From Choanephora cucurbitarum (lineage: Eukaryota; Mucoromycota; Mucoromycetes; Mucorales; Choanephoraceae), in the NCBI GenBank assembly GCA_025331435.1, contig JAIWNI010000020.1:1-64000 (forward strand): a stretch of DNA of 64,000 nt, in the 5' to 3' direction. Of this stretch, positions 11,201 to 23,319 are shown piece after piece. The first letter of the stretch is position 1, and each line of letters starts with the position of its first letter. Below the pieces are notes generated by a model. It saw nothing but the letters and a program-made list of their open reading frames with translations. It searched no databases and was not told the origin of the DNA. A program made the translations under genes and the position numbers.

Positions 11201-12661
11201 GCAGTTTTTGCTTGATCTGCTCTGCGAAGCTGATTATTTGCTACTGGGTCGATTGAAGACCATTGCTGAAAAGGCATTGATTCATTTCATTCGATTGCGC
11301 TCAGTGCCTCATATTTTTGAATGTGCAGATACATATCTTGCAGAAAACCTAAAAATGGCCTGTCTTCAGTTTATCAGTGTCAATCTGCCTGTCTTTCTTA
11401 GAACAAAGTAAGTAACATTCTTGGTTGATTTCACAATGGATGATTGACTTGAAACAATGTAGCATGCTTGATTCACTCGCTGTCTCTCTCATACAAGACC
11501 TAGAGGCATTTATCCGGCAATTACAGACAGAGGTGACACCGTTAGTTGCTAGAGGAGAACACAATGTACCTACCAATGACATCTTACCAGAGGAAGAAGA
11601 CACAGAATTCTCAAGTTCAATCTATGCATTATCAAAGGGAGATGGCAGCGTCACTCTATTTGATGAAGTGCTTACTACTCTCTATCCTGAAAAGACACCA
11701 AAGCAGAAAACTACAACAAGAGACACGCCTATCAAGTCACCACCCTTACAAAAGGCAGATAGTTTTGGAAAGACGCCAAAGCGTGGTGTACGTGTTGCTC
11801 TTGATGAGCTTGAACAGGCTACCCTACAGCAAGATAAAATAAGACGACCTTCTGTAGGTTGGGCACCCATCACTACGGATGATATAGCTTCGTCCTCAAC
11901 AAAACTATCATTGCGTGAGATTATCGAGACAGAAAACAAGCCAGCAACAACCACTGCAGTCACAAATGATCATTTCATCAAGAGTCCAAAGGTACAGTTG
12001 AAAACATAGATTGTAGAAATAGTGATGGATCCTCACTTTTTTCTCATAGCCTACTCTGCCCAAGAAGATATCTCAAAAGGAGCGAAAGAGAATGGTCTAT
12101 CAACAAGAACTCGCAGCGACAGAATCATCTTCACCTAAACCTGTTTGGGGCAAGCTCCCTCCAATAGAAGTCAAACCAATTCCAAAACAGACAGAAATTC
12201 AGAAAGAATTGCCTGTGGCTCCTACCGACAGAAAGGGCAAAAAAGTGTAAGTGTCTAGTTTATGCCTGATGCCTCTGTCTCACTCTACACCTATGTATAG
12301 GTATATATCAGAGGAACACTTTGACCAGATGGATGAGAAAGTCAGTAACAGTAAACAAGACATTGAAAAGCAAGTCTTGTTCAATCCATTGACTAGTCTG
12401 GGGCCCACCTTTAGAATAACGCCTATTCGTCAATTGAACAACAAGGAGACAAAGTCTGTTCAGGTGGGAGCATCATTTGAATCCATTCAGAAACAACAAC
12501 AGCTTGAAGATAGTTGGATTAAAGGAGATAAGCCAAAGAAGAACATTTTGAGGATCCAGAAAGAAGAGCAAGCGATAGCGAGTATAGGACAGTATTACAT
12601 TCAAACACTCAATATCATGAGTGGTGAATGGTGTGAAATACAAAGAGTGGTGACTCGTTAA
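8231..12661 (+). CDS. Ankyrin-RCC1-BTB protein, IBTK-like
   Basis: Eight exons: 8231-8541, 8588-9219, 9282-9532, 9601-9674, 9731-11407, 11463-11991, 12050-12246 and 12301-12661. They total 4032 nt (1343 aa). The order is N-terminal ankyrin repeats (TKGRTPLHCAVTWNR, GWTALHR, about residues 60-150), RCC1 repeats (LYTWGHNTNYVLGH, VITFGNNEYGQLG, IFTFGLNQGQLGY), then two BTB/POZ domains (LDIVFVLGHKHLYCHSSIL; DADVILETQPNHANLKCHQLIL). A long low-complexity tail contains KPVWGKLPP. This order and length match animal IBTK (about 1350 aa), a substrate adaptor for cullin-3 ubiquitin ligase. A CUL3 adaptor role here is inference. All splice phases close cleanly. Confidence 0.9.
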
Positions 12662-12705
12662 AAGAGAATAAACTAGACTTTATTGTAACTGGTCTTTTTT
12701 TTTTT

Positions 12706-14147
12706 TTAATTCCTTTCATTTTGAGAACTACTAACACTGGCTTGATTTTCAGAGGTATTGGCACTTAGTAAAGGTCTATTGTCCTGGTCCTGCCTATCTG
12801 GTGGCAACCAGGAATTATAGGCATGACAAGATGGACAGATGCAGTAAAAGTTGGATAAAATACGAACCTTCTTGTAAGACACATTGATGATACAGAGAAT
12901 ACTTGCACAAAGTGTTACAACCACCAAAGCAATTAAAGTCATTGCAGTGTACAACAAGTTATACCTGGTTAGCTATCACTTTGCTGTCAATGAGAGTATA
13001 CTTGGAATATAAATCAACACCATTTACCTTATAAGGATCATTTGTAGCGTTTCTAGTGACACCGAAAATGAACAATCGATAGATAAGATAGCCTAGAAAG
13101 CAAACGATCATCAAACAAAAGACACCAAGCGCCTTTATGTTCTCGTTTGAAAGGGCATACGTAGCCAGCAAGAAGGCAACCAAGCCAAGTCCAAACAACA
13201 ATAGACTTTCAAAAACAGGAATACCAGGGTACCCAATAGTGACAGAGGGCACAAGTTGAGCCGCATACGCAAACAGGAAGAACAGATCCATCTTGAGTAA
13301 GCCAGACAAAAAGGACCAAGCAATCAGTCCATGATGCACTTTTTTATCCAAGAACACATGCAGCTTGTGATTGTCAGGACGGAACAGACGATACAGTCTT
13401 GCAAATCCTCCGCACATGATGAGAAAGCATATAGGCACAATGGCAAGAATGACATATTCAAGTGGCTGCATGCTTGTAACAAACGTATCGGAATGATCTT
13501 CGAATTGAGTTCCTGCTGTGTTATTATAGATGATCACCATTTGTTTGAGCTTGATGCTTTCGACAATGGTGCTGTTTGTTATATTGGTTGGTGTCATGGT
13601 CTGTACAGGAAGATAGTTGCATCCCGCTTCTTCCATGGAGATATGTTGAATCGTCTGTATGATTGTATAGACGACCATCAGAATGCCTATACATCAAGTC
13701 AAGTTTTTAAGTGATTGAATCATGGGTCTTACTCAGCAAACACTTACCAAACACGAACAAAGAAACCATTTGGATCACATTTCTTTGACGCAGAACATCG
13801 ATATAGAGCAACAGTTGGTAAACAGGAAACATGATCATGATGCCATGACAAATGAAATCTACCTGTTGCAAGCCTAGGTTGGCTAATGTAAGATCACACG
13901 TTGAAAAAAGCATGGTGTGATAATAGGCAATCAGCCCTTCTACTACGGCTACCACAATCGCCTCTGCCATTAAAACACAGAGCATGACAACACTGGTAGG
14001 ACATTGCGATAGACTGCTGTCCTTCTTTTGAGGATAACTAGCCTGCTCTTCCTCTACTCTGTCTTCCTTTTTGCCCTTTTCCAAGCGTTCTGCTATATGA
14101 TTTAACCTATTCACAAGTAAATCCTTGTAGTACTGTTTGATTCCCAT
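12706..14147 (-). CDS. Multi-pass membrane protein, possibly UPF0658 Golgi family
   Basis: Three exons: 14147-13748, 13686-13028 and 12972-12706 (1326 nt, 441 aa). The start is MGIKQYYK, the first ATG in frame. Eight or so hydrophobic segments are visible, including VVMLCVLMAEAIVVAVVEGL, YVILAIVPICFLIMCGGFA, LLLFGLGLVAFLLATYAL, FCLMIVCFLGYLIYRLFIFG and TLIALVVVTLCASILCII. A long loop with several N-glycosylation sequons (NITNSTI) follows the third span. The C-terminus is short and polar. The general layout resembles UPF0658 proteins annotated in many fungi, but I place it there only tentatively. The last intron (13027-12973) was set by the need to move from a closed frame into the TM-bearing frame. 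Confidence 0.72.
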
Positions 14148-14286
14148 CGTCTTTAACAAACCACCAAACCTGTTGACTGCGCTCTATTTATACCCTTCAA
14201 GACACTCATAAACAAAAAGGAGTCAAGATGATTTATAAACAGGATATAAAGTGATATCAACTTTATTCAATAAAGCATGTCTATTT

Positions 14287-15726
14287 TTAGTTTACAACAA
14301 CGGACCAAGGATGATCCACTTCACCATACTGAATAGCACTGATAGCATCGTTGAATCGACGGGTATAAGGACCAGCTTGAGAGTTGGGATCTTGAGGATC
14401 AAGAGGAATCTTGATGTCTTCTCCCATGTAACCAATTTCCTTGATTGGACTGACGATACAGGCAGTACCAGCACCAAACATCTCAACAACACGTCCAGAC
14501 TTGGCCAAATCACGAAGTTCAGGCATTGTCATGTTGCGTTCATTCACCTTGAATTCGTTCCATTCTTTGGCCAAACCAATGATGGAGTCACGAGTGACAC
14601 CTGGAAGAATGGCACCGTCCAGGGGAGGCGTAACGAGCTCTAGGTCGCCATCGTCATTCTTCATCAAAATGAACAAGTTCATAGTACCCACTTCAGTCAA
14701 CTGATGGTCGTCACCAAACAACCACAGGTTTTGTTGATAACCCTTCTTGGCAGCTAAACGTTGAGGCAAGAGACCTTAAGAAAGATGTCAGTCAGGTATG
14801 TTCTCTATCTAATGTTTTGAGCTTACCTGGAGCATAGTTGCCACCAATCTTGGCAGCACCTGTACCGCGTGGCCAGGCACGAACGTATTCGGTCGTAGCC
14901 AACAAACGAACAGCATTGAAACCAGTTTTGTAGTAAGGACCAACAGGACAACCGATCACAAAGAGCTTTGCCTTAGTAGGAGGGTTGACACCCAAGGCTT
15001 CTTGTGTACCAATCATGGTAGGACGCAAATACAGAGAATAACCCTTCTCAGTAGGAATCCATCTTTCATCTACCTTTAAATATTCACCAATGATCTTGAT
15101 CAACTCATCACCATTGAATTCCTAAATTGCTTCATCAGAACGCATTCAATGATCCACTACCACACTTACAGGAAGAGCAATACGACTTGTAGATCGATTC
15201 ATACGAGCCATGTTCATGTCTGGTCTGAAAAGACGAATCTTGCCTTGTTTATCTTTGTAAGCCTTCATACCTTCAAAACACTGAGATGGTGCATGATGTC
15301 AATTTAATAGTCCGCTTTCTTTTCTCTTTTGGTAGTTACCTCAGAAGCATAATGGAAAACAACAGCACTGGGTGCCAAACTGAGGTTTTCGTAAGGACGT
15401 ACTTCAGGAGCAGCCCAACCCTCTTTTTCATTCCAATCAGCAGTAACCCTATTTTAGAGTAAATGAACTACTGTGCATCTCCAACACAAAGTCCATCTAG
15501 ACTTACATATGATCAGTAAAGGTATGACCAAAGATGAGTTCGCTATTGGCCACCAAAGGCTTAAGGGAATCTGCCTTGCTTAACTTGAGCTTGCTAGCCT
15601 AGAGTAAATCCATAAGACAATGTGAGATGGGATATGGCCTGAACTTACGCTTAACTCGGAATAGAATCTCTTGGATTGAGCAGCAAGTTGGTTCTTTAGA
15701 GAGGGAATAGATTTAAAAGTGAACAT
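14287..15726 (-). CDS. BAT1: Branched-chain amino acid aminotransferase, mitochondrial
   Basis: Six exons: 15726-15649, 15598-15507, 15448-15340, 15280-15170, 15121-14827 and 14774-14287 (1173 nt, 390 aa). The N-terminus [21 protein letters not shown] is basic and lacks acids, consistent with a mitochondrial presequence. The order matches class IV aminotransferases of the BCAT type: [22 protein letters not shown], then [15 protein letters not shown] with the PLP-binding lysine, then the GTMNLFILM and LPGVTRDSI region. The enzyme transfers amino groups between Leu/Ile/Val and 2-oxoglutarate. The gene symbol is by analogy to the yeast mitochondrial paralogue. No GCN4-like site was sought in detail. 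Confidence 0.94.
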
Positions 15727-16346
15727 GACAAACAAAGTAGAAAAGGAGGAGTTCACGGTGAAGAGCACCTATTTAAATGAATCAAGACAGATTGATAGTC
15801 ACAATGATTCACTTGGCGAAAAATAACACACACAAGAGCAGCCTTTTTTCAACATAAACTTCCCACGATCACTTTGGAGAGTGACATTATTACCTTAACA
15901 ACATGCAGTGTGGTTGACACGTCTCTTTTATCCAATGGTTTTTGATATGCAATCCATAGATAAGATGATTCAAGTAACGCGAATCAAATGAGAGCCTACT
16001 TGGAATGAATCATATACCACTCCACCAATGAAATTCCCTTATTCAATCTATAGATAACCTATTCTCAGGTCCAATCCAAAGACAAGCCTATCTGATAATA
16101 AAGAAAAAAAAAATTTCTATAGCACAACCCTATTAGCTTTTCTATAGCCTTGGTGTCATTATTATCCATTTTTTTTCCCAAGGTACTACTGTTCTCTTTT
16201 CTTTTTTTTTGTACCACACCAACTAAGCACCACCTAATTGCCAATGATAATAGTGTCCGTAGATCTCTCTTTCTCTCTCTGTTCATTGTACTTAAATGAT
16301 AAACAACAGAATTCTCAATTTGGCTTTTACCAAAAAAAAAAAAAGT
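15727..16346. other. Intergenic, no gene seen
   Basis: Upstream region of the aminotransferase and downstream of the next gene. Poly-A/T runs at 16103-16111 and 16329-16344. No RNA gene, repeat or exon chain is supported. Confidence 0.45.
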
Positions 16347-17557
16347 TTAATAGACATCTTCATCTTTCACTGGCTTTCTTTTTAACTGAGATTGTCTTGA
16401 GTTCAGATGGGGAGAAGGTGCATTTTCGATATCAATGATATTTCCATCGGGACCAAGCCGGAACCCAATCGTGAACTGAGCATTGCGTGTATCATGGAAG
16501 GGCACCAAGAGTGGCTCCTCCTGATAGGGCGCCACAGCTGATGCTCTTTTACCAAAAGAAAAAGTATCCGTTCGCTTATTTGGCTTTGCATTGTTCAACA
16601 CAATCACACTGCGATCGTTGGGTGGGAAGGGACCTGCTCCAGCCTGAGTGGTGGCATTGAGGATGGCATTGGGAGGTAAGGCCACACCTGAACTCATCAT
16701 GGGCACATTGCCTCCAAAACGATAATCAAGCTCAGCCGCATACCCTCTTAACACAAGTGAATAGCTATAGATACACAAAGCCCAATAGCCCTAAGAATGA
16801 TGAAACAGTGAGTAACATTTCCATTTAGGCTTAAACTATAATTACATAAAAAGCAAGCATGAGGATATAGAAAACAATGCCAAATTTGAGTTCGTCCTCC
16901 CATAGATGACGGCAATTGTAATAATCATTGGCAAAGTCAAAGGTGGGCAAGGTGCTGTTGGTGTTGGAGGCGAGGTCGAGTGTGATCTTGTTGGAAGAGG
17001 TACTGATGCAGCTTGTGTGGTAATTGGATCGACTTGTGATGAACAAGACAATATTGACAAATGTATCCACCAGTACAATAAAGACTGACACAAAGATAGC
17101 ATGCGATAGTGTATGAACATAAGGACTAAAGTTCTAAAAAGAGAGATCATTGAGTCTTCAAAAACAAAGCCTTAAGCTTTGTTACTTACAGTCATCAGGA
17201 CAATAATACCACCTATGGATACCAATGAGAGGATGAGGTTGGCCACACCAAATACTGTGATAGATGCAGATGGCATATATGAATAAAACACTTTAAAGAA
17301 AGAGAGACATTAATGACTATCATATTTATCATATGAATTACTTACAACTTGAACTCTGAAATGACAATACAGCCATATACATTGAGAATGCCTATTTTAA
17401 AAAAGAAGAAATATGAATACAAAGTAAAGCCTTCATCATTCATTGACTCTAGTACCGCCCAAATCAAGCAAATGATACCACAGCCCAATCTAAGTGGTAT
17501 ACAACCGCAGCATCTAGGTGGTCGAGGTAAAGGTGGTGGTATGGGTCCAGAATACAT
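16347..17557 (-). CDS. Four-TM membrane protein, family not recognised
   Basis: Five exons: 17557-17456, 17391-17346, 17290-17190, 17133-16846 and 16790-16347 (981 nt, 326 aa). The N-terminus is proline-rich and then cysteine-rich (PIPPPLPRPPRCCGCIPL). Four hydrophobic spans follow: CGIICLIWAAFSMYMAVLSF, ITVFGVANLILSLVSIGGII, AIFVSVFIVLVDTFVNIVLF, and FYILMLAFYGYWALCIYSYS. A loop with several sequons (SNTNST) and Cys lies between spans 3 and 4. The last 130 residues are polar and likely cytoplasmic. The topology recalls MARVEL- or tetraspan-like proteins, but no signature proves it. The donor after LAFY (GTAATT) is the weakest splice choice. Confidence 0.7.
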
Positions 17558-17825
17558 GTTTGATTTATTCTTAATTATGTATGGTATATGATGTGTGTTT
17601 CTTCAAATTATATTACAATTGTATAGGGCAATTCTTTTTTTTTTAATATAAAAAATAACTTTTAAGAGCCAATTCAAGGTGAGATCAACACGCCTATATA
17701 GATAAAAGAAAGAAAGAGAAAGAAGATAGGCAAAAAGAGAAAACCTTATAAGAACAAACAAAAAAAAAAAAGACTATAGTAAGCAAGAGGTTGTTTGCTG
17801 ATCTCCTTTTATGGATTTGTATTAC

Positions 17826-18715
17826 CTATAACTTTCTTCCTAGTGAAGAAGATACAACACGCGCCTTTTTATAGCGTCTATGTGCCTCTCTTAAATGCTC
17901 AGGTCTGATGGCACCTTCATCACCCCATTCCTCCATGATTTCTTTTGCTGTCATCAAACAATTAGGCATAATCTGACTTATAATTCTTTGATTTCTCATA
18001 CCTTTCTCAACAATCTCACCCACATACACTTTTGAGAAACCTGCCACTACAAATGCCATTGTTTGTGAGCACTGTTGATTGAGTACCTGGCTGACCAACT
18101 ATAAAGATATATCAGCACCATGAAAACACACTACACCACACTTACTCTTTTCACATTGGTTCGATTGAGAGCAGAACGACGATAGCCTTCATAACGTTGA
18201 AGTTGATCTTCTGAGAAATTCTCTAATAACACCTTCATGTCTTCCTTTGCCTTTTCCATCTGTGCAGCCATATGTGCATCCATATCAACAACAAGATCTT
18301 CCTTTTCATCGTCTTCAGCATCCGCATCGGCATCTTTAGGATCCTTCAGGTTATCCTTTCCATCCTCTGTCTTTATGTTCTGTTCATCGTCTGCCATCAC
18401 ACTATTGACCACACTCCCCTCACGGTCTGTCTCAACTGAGCCTTGGCGAGAAGGGGGCGCTGTACTGCCACTCTGTCTTCGCATTGATCCCTGTTGAGAC
18501 GCGTTCTGGATGGTGTTTGAACTGGTACTTCGCTTGATGGCTGCCACGGCTGCTGCTGCTGTAGTGAGGGGTCTTCCAAACTGTGGTTGGGATTGAGGAG
18601 GACTGGTGGCTGATGTAAGAGGAGGTGAGAATGAGTGCATAGGTGATCGTTTTGAGGAAGGTGGTGAAGTAGCATATGCATTTGATTTTCGCTTAGTAGG
18701 TGTATTTGGCATCAT
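17826..18715 (-). CDS. TAF11: TAF11, TFIID subunit with histone-fold domain
   Basis: Two exons: 18715-18146 and 18098-17826 (843 nt, 280 aa). The first 170 residues are low complexity (Ser, Pro, Ala, Gln) followed by an acidic block (DADADAEDDEKEDL). The conserved C-terminal histone fold begins FSEDQLQRYEGYRRSALNR and continues across the intron with CSQTMAFVVAGFSKVYVGEI and IRPEHLREAHRRYKK, typical of TAF11. In TFIID, TAF11 pairs with TAF13 and contacts TBP/TFIIA. The long disordered N-terminus is common in fungal homologues. Confidence 0.92.
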
Positions 18716-19534
18716 AATTTAAATAAAAAAAATAATAATAAAAAAGTGACATTTGCTGGATTAGAATCATCCACAGTCAAAATAGCCTAATCTAGGTGAC
18801 AAGGAACTTATCATCAGTCATTGAGTTGAAGTGTAGAACATAGTTATACTGAGAGGATAACACTTTACCCAAATCACCTCCTTTATTCAGATCAACAAGA
18901 TAGAGTGGAATGACAGTGTCGATGCTGCCCTGCCAAATGCATGGAATTCTGTGGTACAAGAAATAGAAGATGATTTCTATGTGGCTTTATTTGAATTTCC
19001 TTTTTATTTTAAACCTCCTTGACTGTTGTAAACATGTTAGAGGTTCTGGACCCTAAATTTGATTTTCTGTGGATTTAAACTTTCTATTTGAAATTCCTTC
19101 AAGAGATTGATTTTCCTCCCTCTTTTTTTTTATGATCACGCTAAACTATTTACAAATAAATCATCACGCGCCAATTTAAGAGATTTATAATTGCAAATCG
19201 AAATTATAGCTGTACAAGATTTCTGTTTTATGGGAATAGCCGTGACCCCGAGTTAAAAAAAAATGATTAAAAAAGGACAGTTCCGCCATGTTGTTGTATT
19301 GTGTGGCAAAATCTGGAAAGATCCAATTAAAGAAACTCGTCGATTTTCGTAAGTATTTTTATTTGACAAAAAAAAAAAAAAAGTAACATAGAATCATCAC
19401 CAATAAATAAATAAATTAAAGAAATGGCATAAAAGGGTAAAGTTATGTAAGGAGCGAAACAAAATAAAAATAGATAAAAGAAAAAAAAAATAGAGGGGGG
19501 GCCATGTGCATGTGAGTTTTTTTTGTTTTTTTTT
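18716..19534. other. Intergenic, no gene seen
   Basis: About 820 bp between two minus-strand genes, A+T rich, with A runs near 19368-19382 and 19480-19490. It must contain the TAF11 promoter. No further feature is supported. Confidence 0.45.
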
Positions 19535-20686
19535 TTACAACATATTCAATTGTTCAGCAATCGCATTCTTGTCAAATCCAGCTTCCATGAGATTCTTTAC
19601 TAATTCTGCCTTGGCCTTTACACGTTTGGTCAACTCTTTTTCTATTAAAAGCTGGTCGCGCTCCATTCGTTTCTCTCTTAGGAACTGAAGCATATCTTGA
19701 GAACGCTTCATTCGTCCTGCTTCTTTTTCGCGTGTTATCTGAAGTAAGGATTCTGCTATCATCTGATCACGTCTATTGTGTTGGGGATCCAGAAAGGTAT
19801 GGGGTAATGGAAGATGATGAGAAGGTGGGCTAGGCTTAGTCATTGGTGGTGGTGGTGGTGGTAAAGAAAGAGTAGAAGGAGAGAGATGTGTGTTAAATGG
19901 TTTATTAAGTGGTGAAGGTAAGACTCGTGGTAAGGGTTTAACTAAGATAGGTGCAGAATGGATATGGTTAGGTAGTGATTGTGTTGAATGGACTGTGCTG
20001 ACAGAATCAGTGGTACTATCAACAGAACATCGTTGTGTGGGCTGTACTGTACTGTCACTTAATCTACGTCGACGCTTATGGGGTGGTAGGATATCATCTT
20101 CATCTTCATCAAATGAATAGTCTTCTTGTTTGACATGAAACAGTTCATCTTCTTCTTTATGCATAATACTACTGATGGACATTGGCCAAGAAGCAGTGCG
20201 TGAACTATTAAAGACTTCATTCAGTGTATCCCAATAAGGAAAACGTTTTAAGAGTTCATCTAAAGAATACAGTTAATATCAAGTCTGATAGTGATCTGAT
20301 GGCTGCTTACCATGAATGCCTGCTTCACTCACACCACTCTCAAGTAATTTCTTGCCCTCGACTTCTTTCCATTCACGGACAAGGCGATAATTACTCTGAA
20401 GAGTGGATATTTTCGAGGCCACATCTTTAGCCAAACGATGGTAGATGCCCACCTCTCTCATCTCATCAATAATGCTTTCCAATAGGGATTTCTTGGGTAT
20501 TCTTTCACAGTCATCGCCTTTCCATTTTGCATAATTGGCTTTTTTGGAAAGCCAGTTGACTAACACTTCCATAGAAGATGGGCCACCATTTACGCCATCT
20601 TTAAGCCAACTTTTATATGGTTTCTTTGCCTTTGTTGGGGGTGTTGGTGCAGTTCTGGTTGAAGTATAGGGTGTCATCATAATCAT
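19535..20686 (-). CDS. Trihelix/Myb-like DNA-binding-type protein with C-terminal coiled coil
   Basis: Two exons: 20686-20311 and 20259-19535 (1101 nt, 366 aa). Residues about 25-125 contain SWLKDGVNGGPSSMEVLVNW, YAKWKGDD and DVASKISTLQSNYRLVREW. This is a helix-rich domain that I recall as expanded in Mucoromycota and resembling trihelix/Myb DNA-binding domains. The middle is acidic then basic (PPHKRRRR, a likely nuclear localisation signal) and proline rich (SLPPPPPP). The last 65 residues form a charged coiled coil (EKEAGRMKRSQDMLQFLREK). A role as a sequence-specific regulator is inference. The GGT trinucleotide run at 19849-19861 encodes the proline stretch. Confidence 0.75.
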
Positions 20687-22226
20687 AGTAGAGGCAAGAG
20701 AAAAATAATTTAAAAAAAGAAAGAGAGAGAGAAAAGAAAAAGAAAGAGAAAAAAATGTTGAAATAAATAGAGGAACAAGCCAAATAACCTAAACCAATCA
20801 ACCGTCGATCTCTTTCAGGTTGATTTCTGTTTGAAAATGATCTTTATTTGTCAATTCGAATGATCGGCCTTTCTACTAACCCTTTGATTGGTTCTCATAA
20901 TTACTGAAGTAGGTTCACTTTCTCTATTTTTAAACAATGTCTTTATTTAGGGTTTCCTTTCTGATTTGTCACCATGTAAAAAAAGGATTGTTTCCTTGTC
21001 GCTTTCTTTTATTCTAGCTTATTGTTTTTGATCTTGTCTATTTGTGCAACTTTTTCTTTTTCTTTCTTTTCTTTATTTTTACTTTTTTGTCTAGCCTATA
21101 AAAAAAAAGTTTTTCTACCGTCGATCTTTTTTCATCAAATTCTAAATGGAAATGAGCTATTTAATGAATTTCACCGTCACTTTGAGAAATAAAAAGTTTT
21201 TTTTTTTATTGTGATCCGAGAAATTGTCTCCTAGCCTATTTCAGTGTGGCTTTTACTTTAAGAAAAATGAATATGATAGATTGACGTTTATGTCTCGTCA
21301 TTGAAATAGTATCTTGGTTTGTTTTTCAACTTGGCATAGACGCGTACATAGTGATTGCGTAAGAGTGTGTACTACTTAATAGCAAAGTGATATGTCGTAT
21401 GATCATTTCTTCTTATTTTACGCGCTACATATCTATTACTTTCTATTAAAAAAGGGGACTTCCCTTAATTAGCTTACTTTATCGGATAATTGGAGTTAAT
21501 CCGATCACCTCTGGATGAAGAGTAAATATAAGAGTGAATCTCCCTTTTGTCTGTATCACTGACTCATTAAGGCAGGAAGGATTGACAACCTATCTGATTG
21601 GGTTACAAGGACTTGCCTATAATTGATATGCCTTCCTTTTTCTGATAAAAGGTGACAATAGTTGTTTCATATCAAGCAGGGTAAACACGATAGAGAAACT
21701 GACTTCAAATCAGATAGCGTGGGTGTGTCCATTCTAGCTGAAATCCATATTTGGAATTATCGTGATAATTTATCGGAAAAGTAAAATTGATAATAGAGCA
21801 AGCTGATTATTTTATAAAAAAAAAAGAAGGTTTTTTTTTATTTCCCATTTGTTCAACCTTTTTTTTTTTTATTTTATCCATGAATGAGTGAATAGACTAT
21901 AAAATGGATAAATGAGGATAAGATAAACAAATGCCTCGTTTCGTTTTTTATCATAGAGTGATTTAAATGAAAAGAGCCTCGGAAGGGACTGATGCTTAAA
22001 TAAGCAATAAGATACCCTTATAGCATGTCTTATGAGAGACTTTTGATAGATGACTGATAGAATGGAGTGTATTTTCATAAAAAAAAAAGAAATATGTCTT
22101 TAGAGAAAGATCTTTCTTTCCTTATGAAAAACAAAGAAGGTTCACTACTTAGTATCTTGTAAGGCTATCTTTATCTCAATAGAAGTAAGCTAACTAAAGG
22201 GCAGTAGTAAACTACTTTTAAATCGA
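20687..22226. other. 1.5-kb divergent intergenic region, no gene seen
   Basis: It lies between the divergent trihelix-like and RBR genes. It is rich in poly-A/T runs and C/T stretches (20700-20760 and 21040-21090). No exon chain, tRNA, snRNA or repeat is recognised. Confidence 0.45.
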
Positions 22227-23182
22227 ATGAATCGAGGTCAAAAACGTATTTTTCTTGAGTGCATTATATGCATAAACACATTTGAAACATATCCCCTTTG
22301 CCAACCTACGCAATGTGACCACTCTGTCTGTCAAGACTGTTTACGTAAATACGTTGACTCTATCCTTCAGAATACATCATGTACCACACTAGAGACAATC
22401 GAATGCGCTAGTCCAGGCTGTCCAGCCCTGTTCAATACCATGGATCTACTTCAGACTGTCTTGAATGAAACAGAGGTCAATGATTGGTGGAATCAGGCAA
22501 TTATGAAGTCATGCATTCTTAACAAGGAAAGTAAGATGAATACAGATCAACTTAAGCTTTATTTTGACATGTACTCTAGATCCAATGTCCCTTTGAGGAC
22601 TGTAAGGCTCTGTTTGATGCCTCACCTGAATTAATGAAACAATGCGCTTTCAGTGAATGCTACGAATGTCGTCGGGGTTTCTGCGTCGCATGTCAAAACC
22701 ACTGGCATCCTGGTACATTCTATGTAGTGTGTTACACCATTTATATTCATATATTATCTATTTTAAAGGTGAAATCAAGATCTTGAATGATGAAGAAGCC
22801 ATTCAAAAGACACTTCAATATGCTCAAGATATCAAATGGACAAGGTGTCCTACATGTGAGAATATAGTGGAGAAATCAGTAAGTGTTGAGATTTCATGCA
22901 GTATAATTACTTACTTGCTCTTATAGAAAGGATGTACTACCATGTTTTGTAAATGTGGCACAACCTTGTGAGTATCAAATTTTTTTTTTTGTTGAGTTCA
23001 ACTGAAATGAAAAAAAAATTTTTTTCTCTATTTTATATAGTTGTTATCGTTGTGGTGGATTTTCTAAAGATCATGACTGTATCAACCGTTGCCAAGGTTA
23101 CTCTGATAAACAACTATTGAAAGTTCGTCAGGATATGTTCAATCATACCTACAGAAAGCTTAAACTCAGAAAAGTAGCTTAA
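22227..23182 (+). CDS. RBR-type (RING-IBR-RING) E3 ubiquitin ligase, apparent frame break
   Basis: Exons 22227-22530, 22580-22712, 22770-22878, 22927-22967 and 23041-23182. Exon 1 carries RING1 (ECIICINTF, CDHSVCQDCLRKYV, CASPGCPALF). Exon 2 carries the IBR (CPFEDCKALFD, CYECRRGFCVACQNHWH). The last exons carry RING2 with the catalytic-type pattern KGCTTMFCKCGTTFCYRCG. RBR ligases pass ubiquitin through a cysteine thioester on RING2. The join of exon 1 to exon 2 through the only good donor (GTAAGA at 22531) and acceptor (CTCTAG at 22579) leaves the frame off by one nucleotide. All later junctions are in frame. The gene may be a young pseudogene, use a non-canonical splice, or contain a sequencing indel. 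Confidence 0.68.
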
Positions 23183-23319
23183 CATCTTTTGTCAATAAAT
23201 TCAAAGACCGATGCAAACTTTTTTTTTTTAGAGTTTTGAAGAAAGGTTTCATTTTGTGAACTGTCTCTTCTTTTTTTCTTTGTTATTCTTTTATTTTTTT
23301 TTCTTTGTTATTGAAAATA

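Noticed and set aside
18397..18681. His/Leu/Pro-rich frame within TAF11
   Set aside because: Shadow frame of the low-complexity N-terminus of TAF11.
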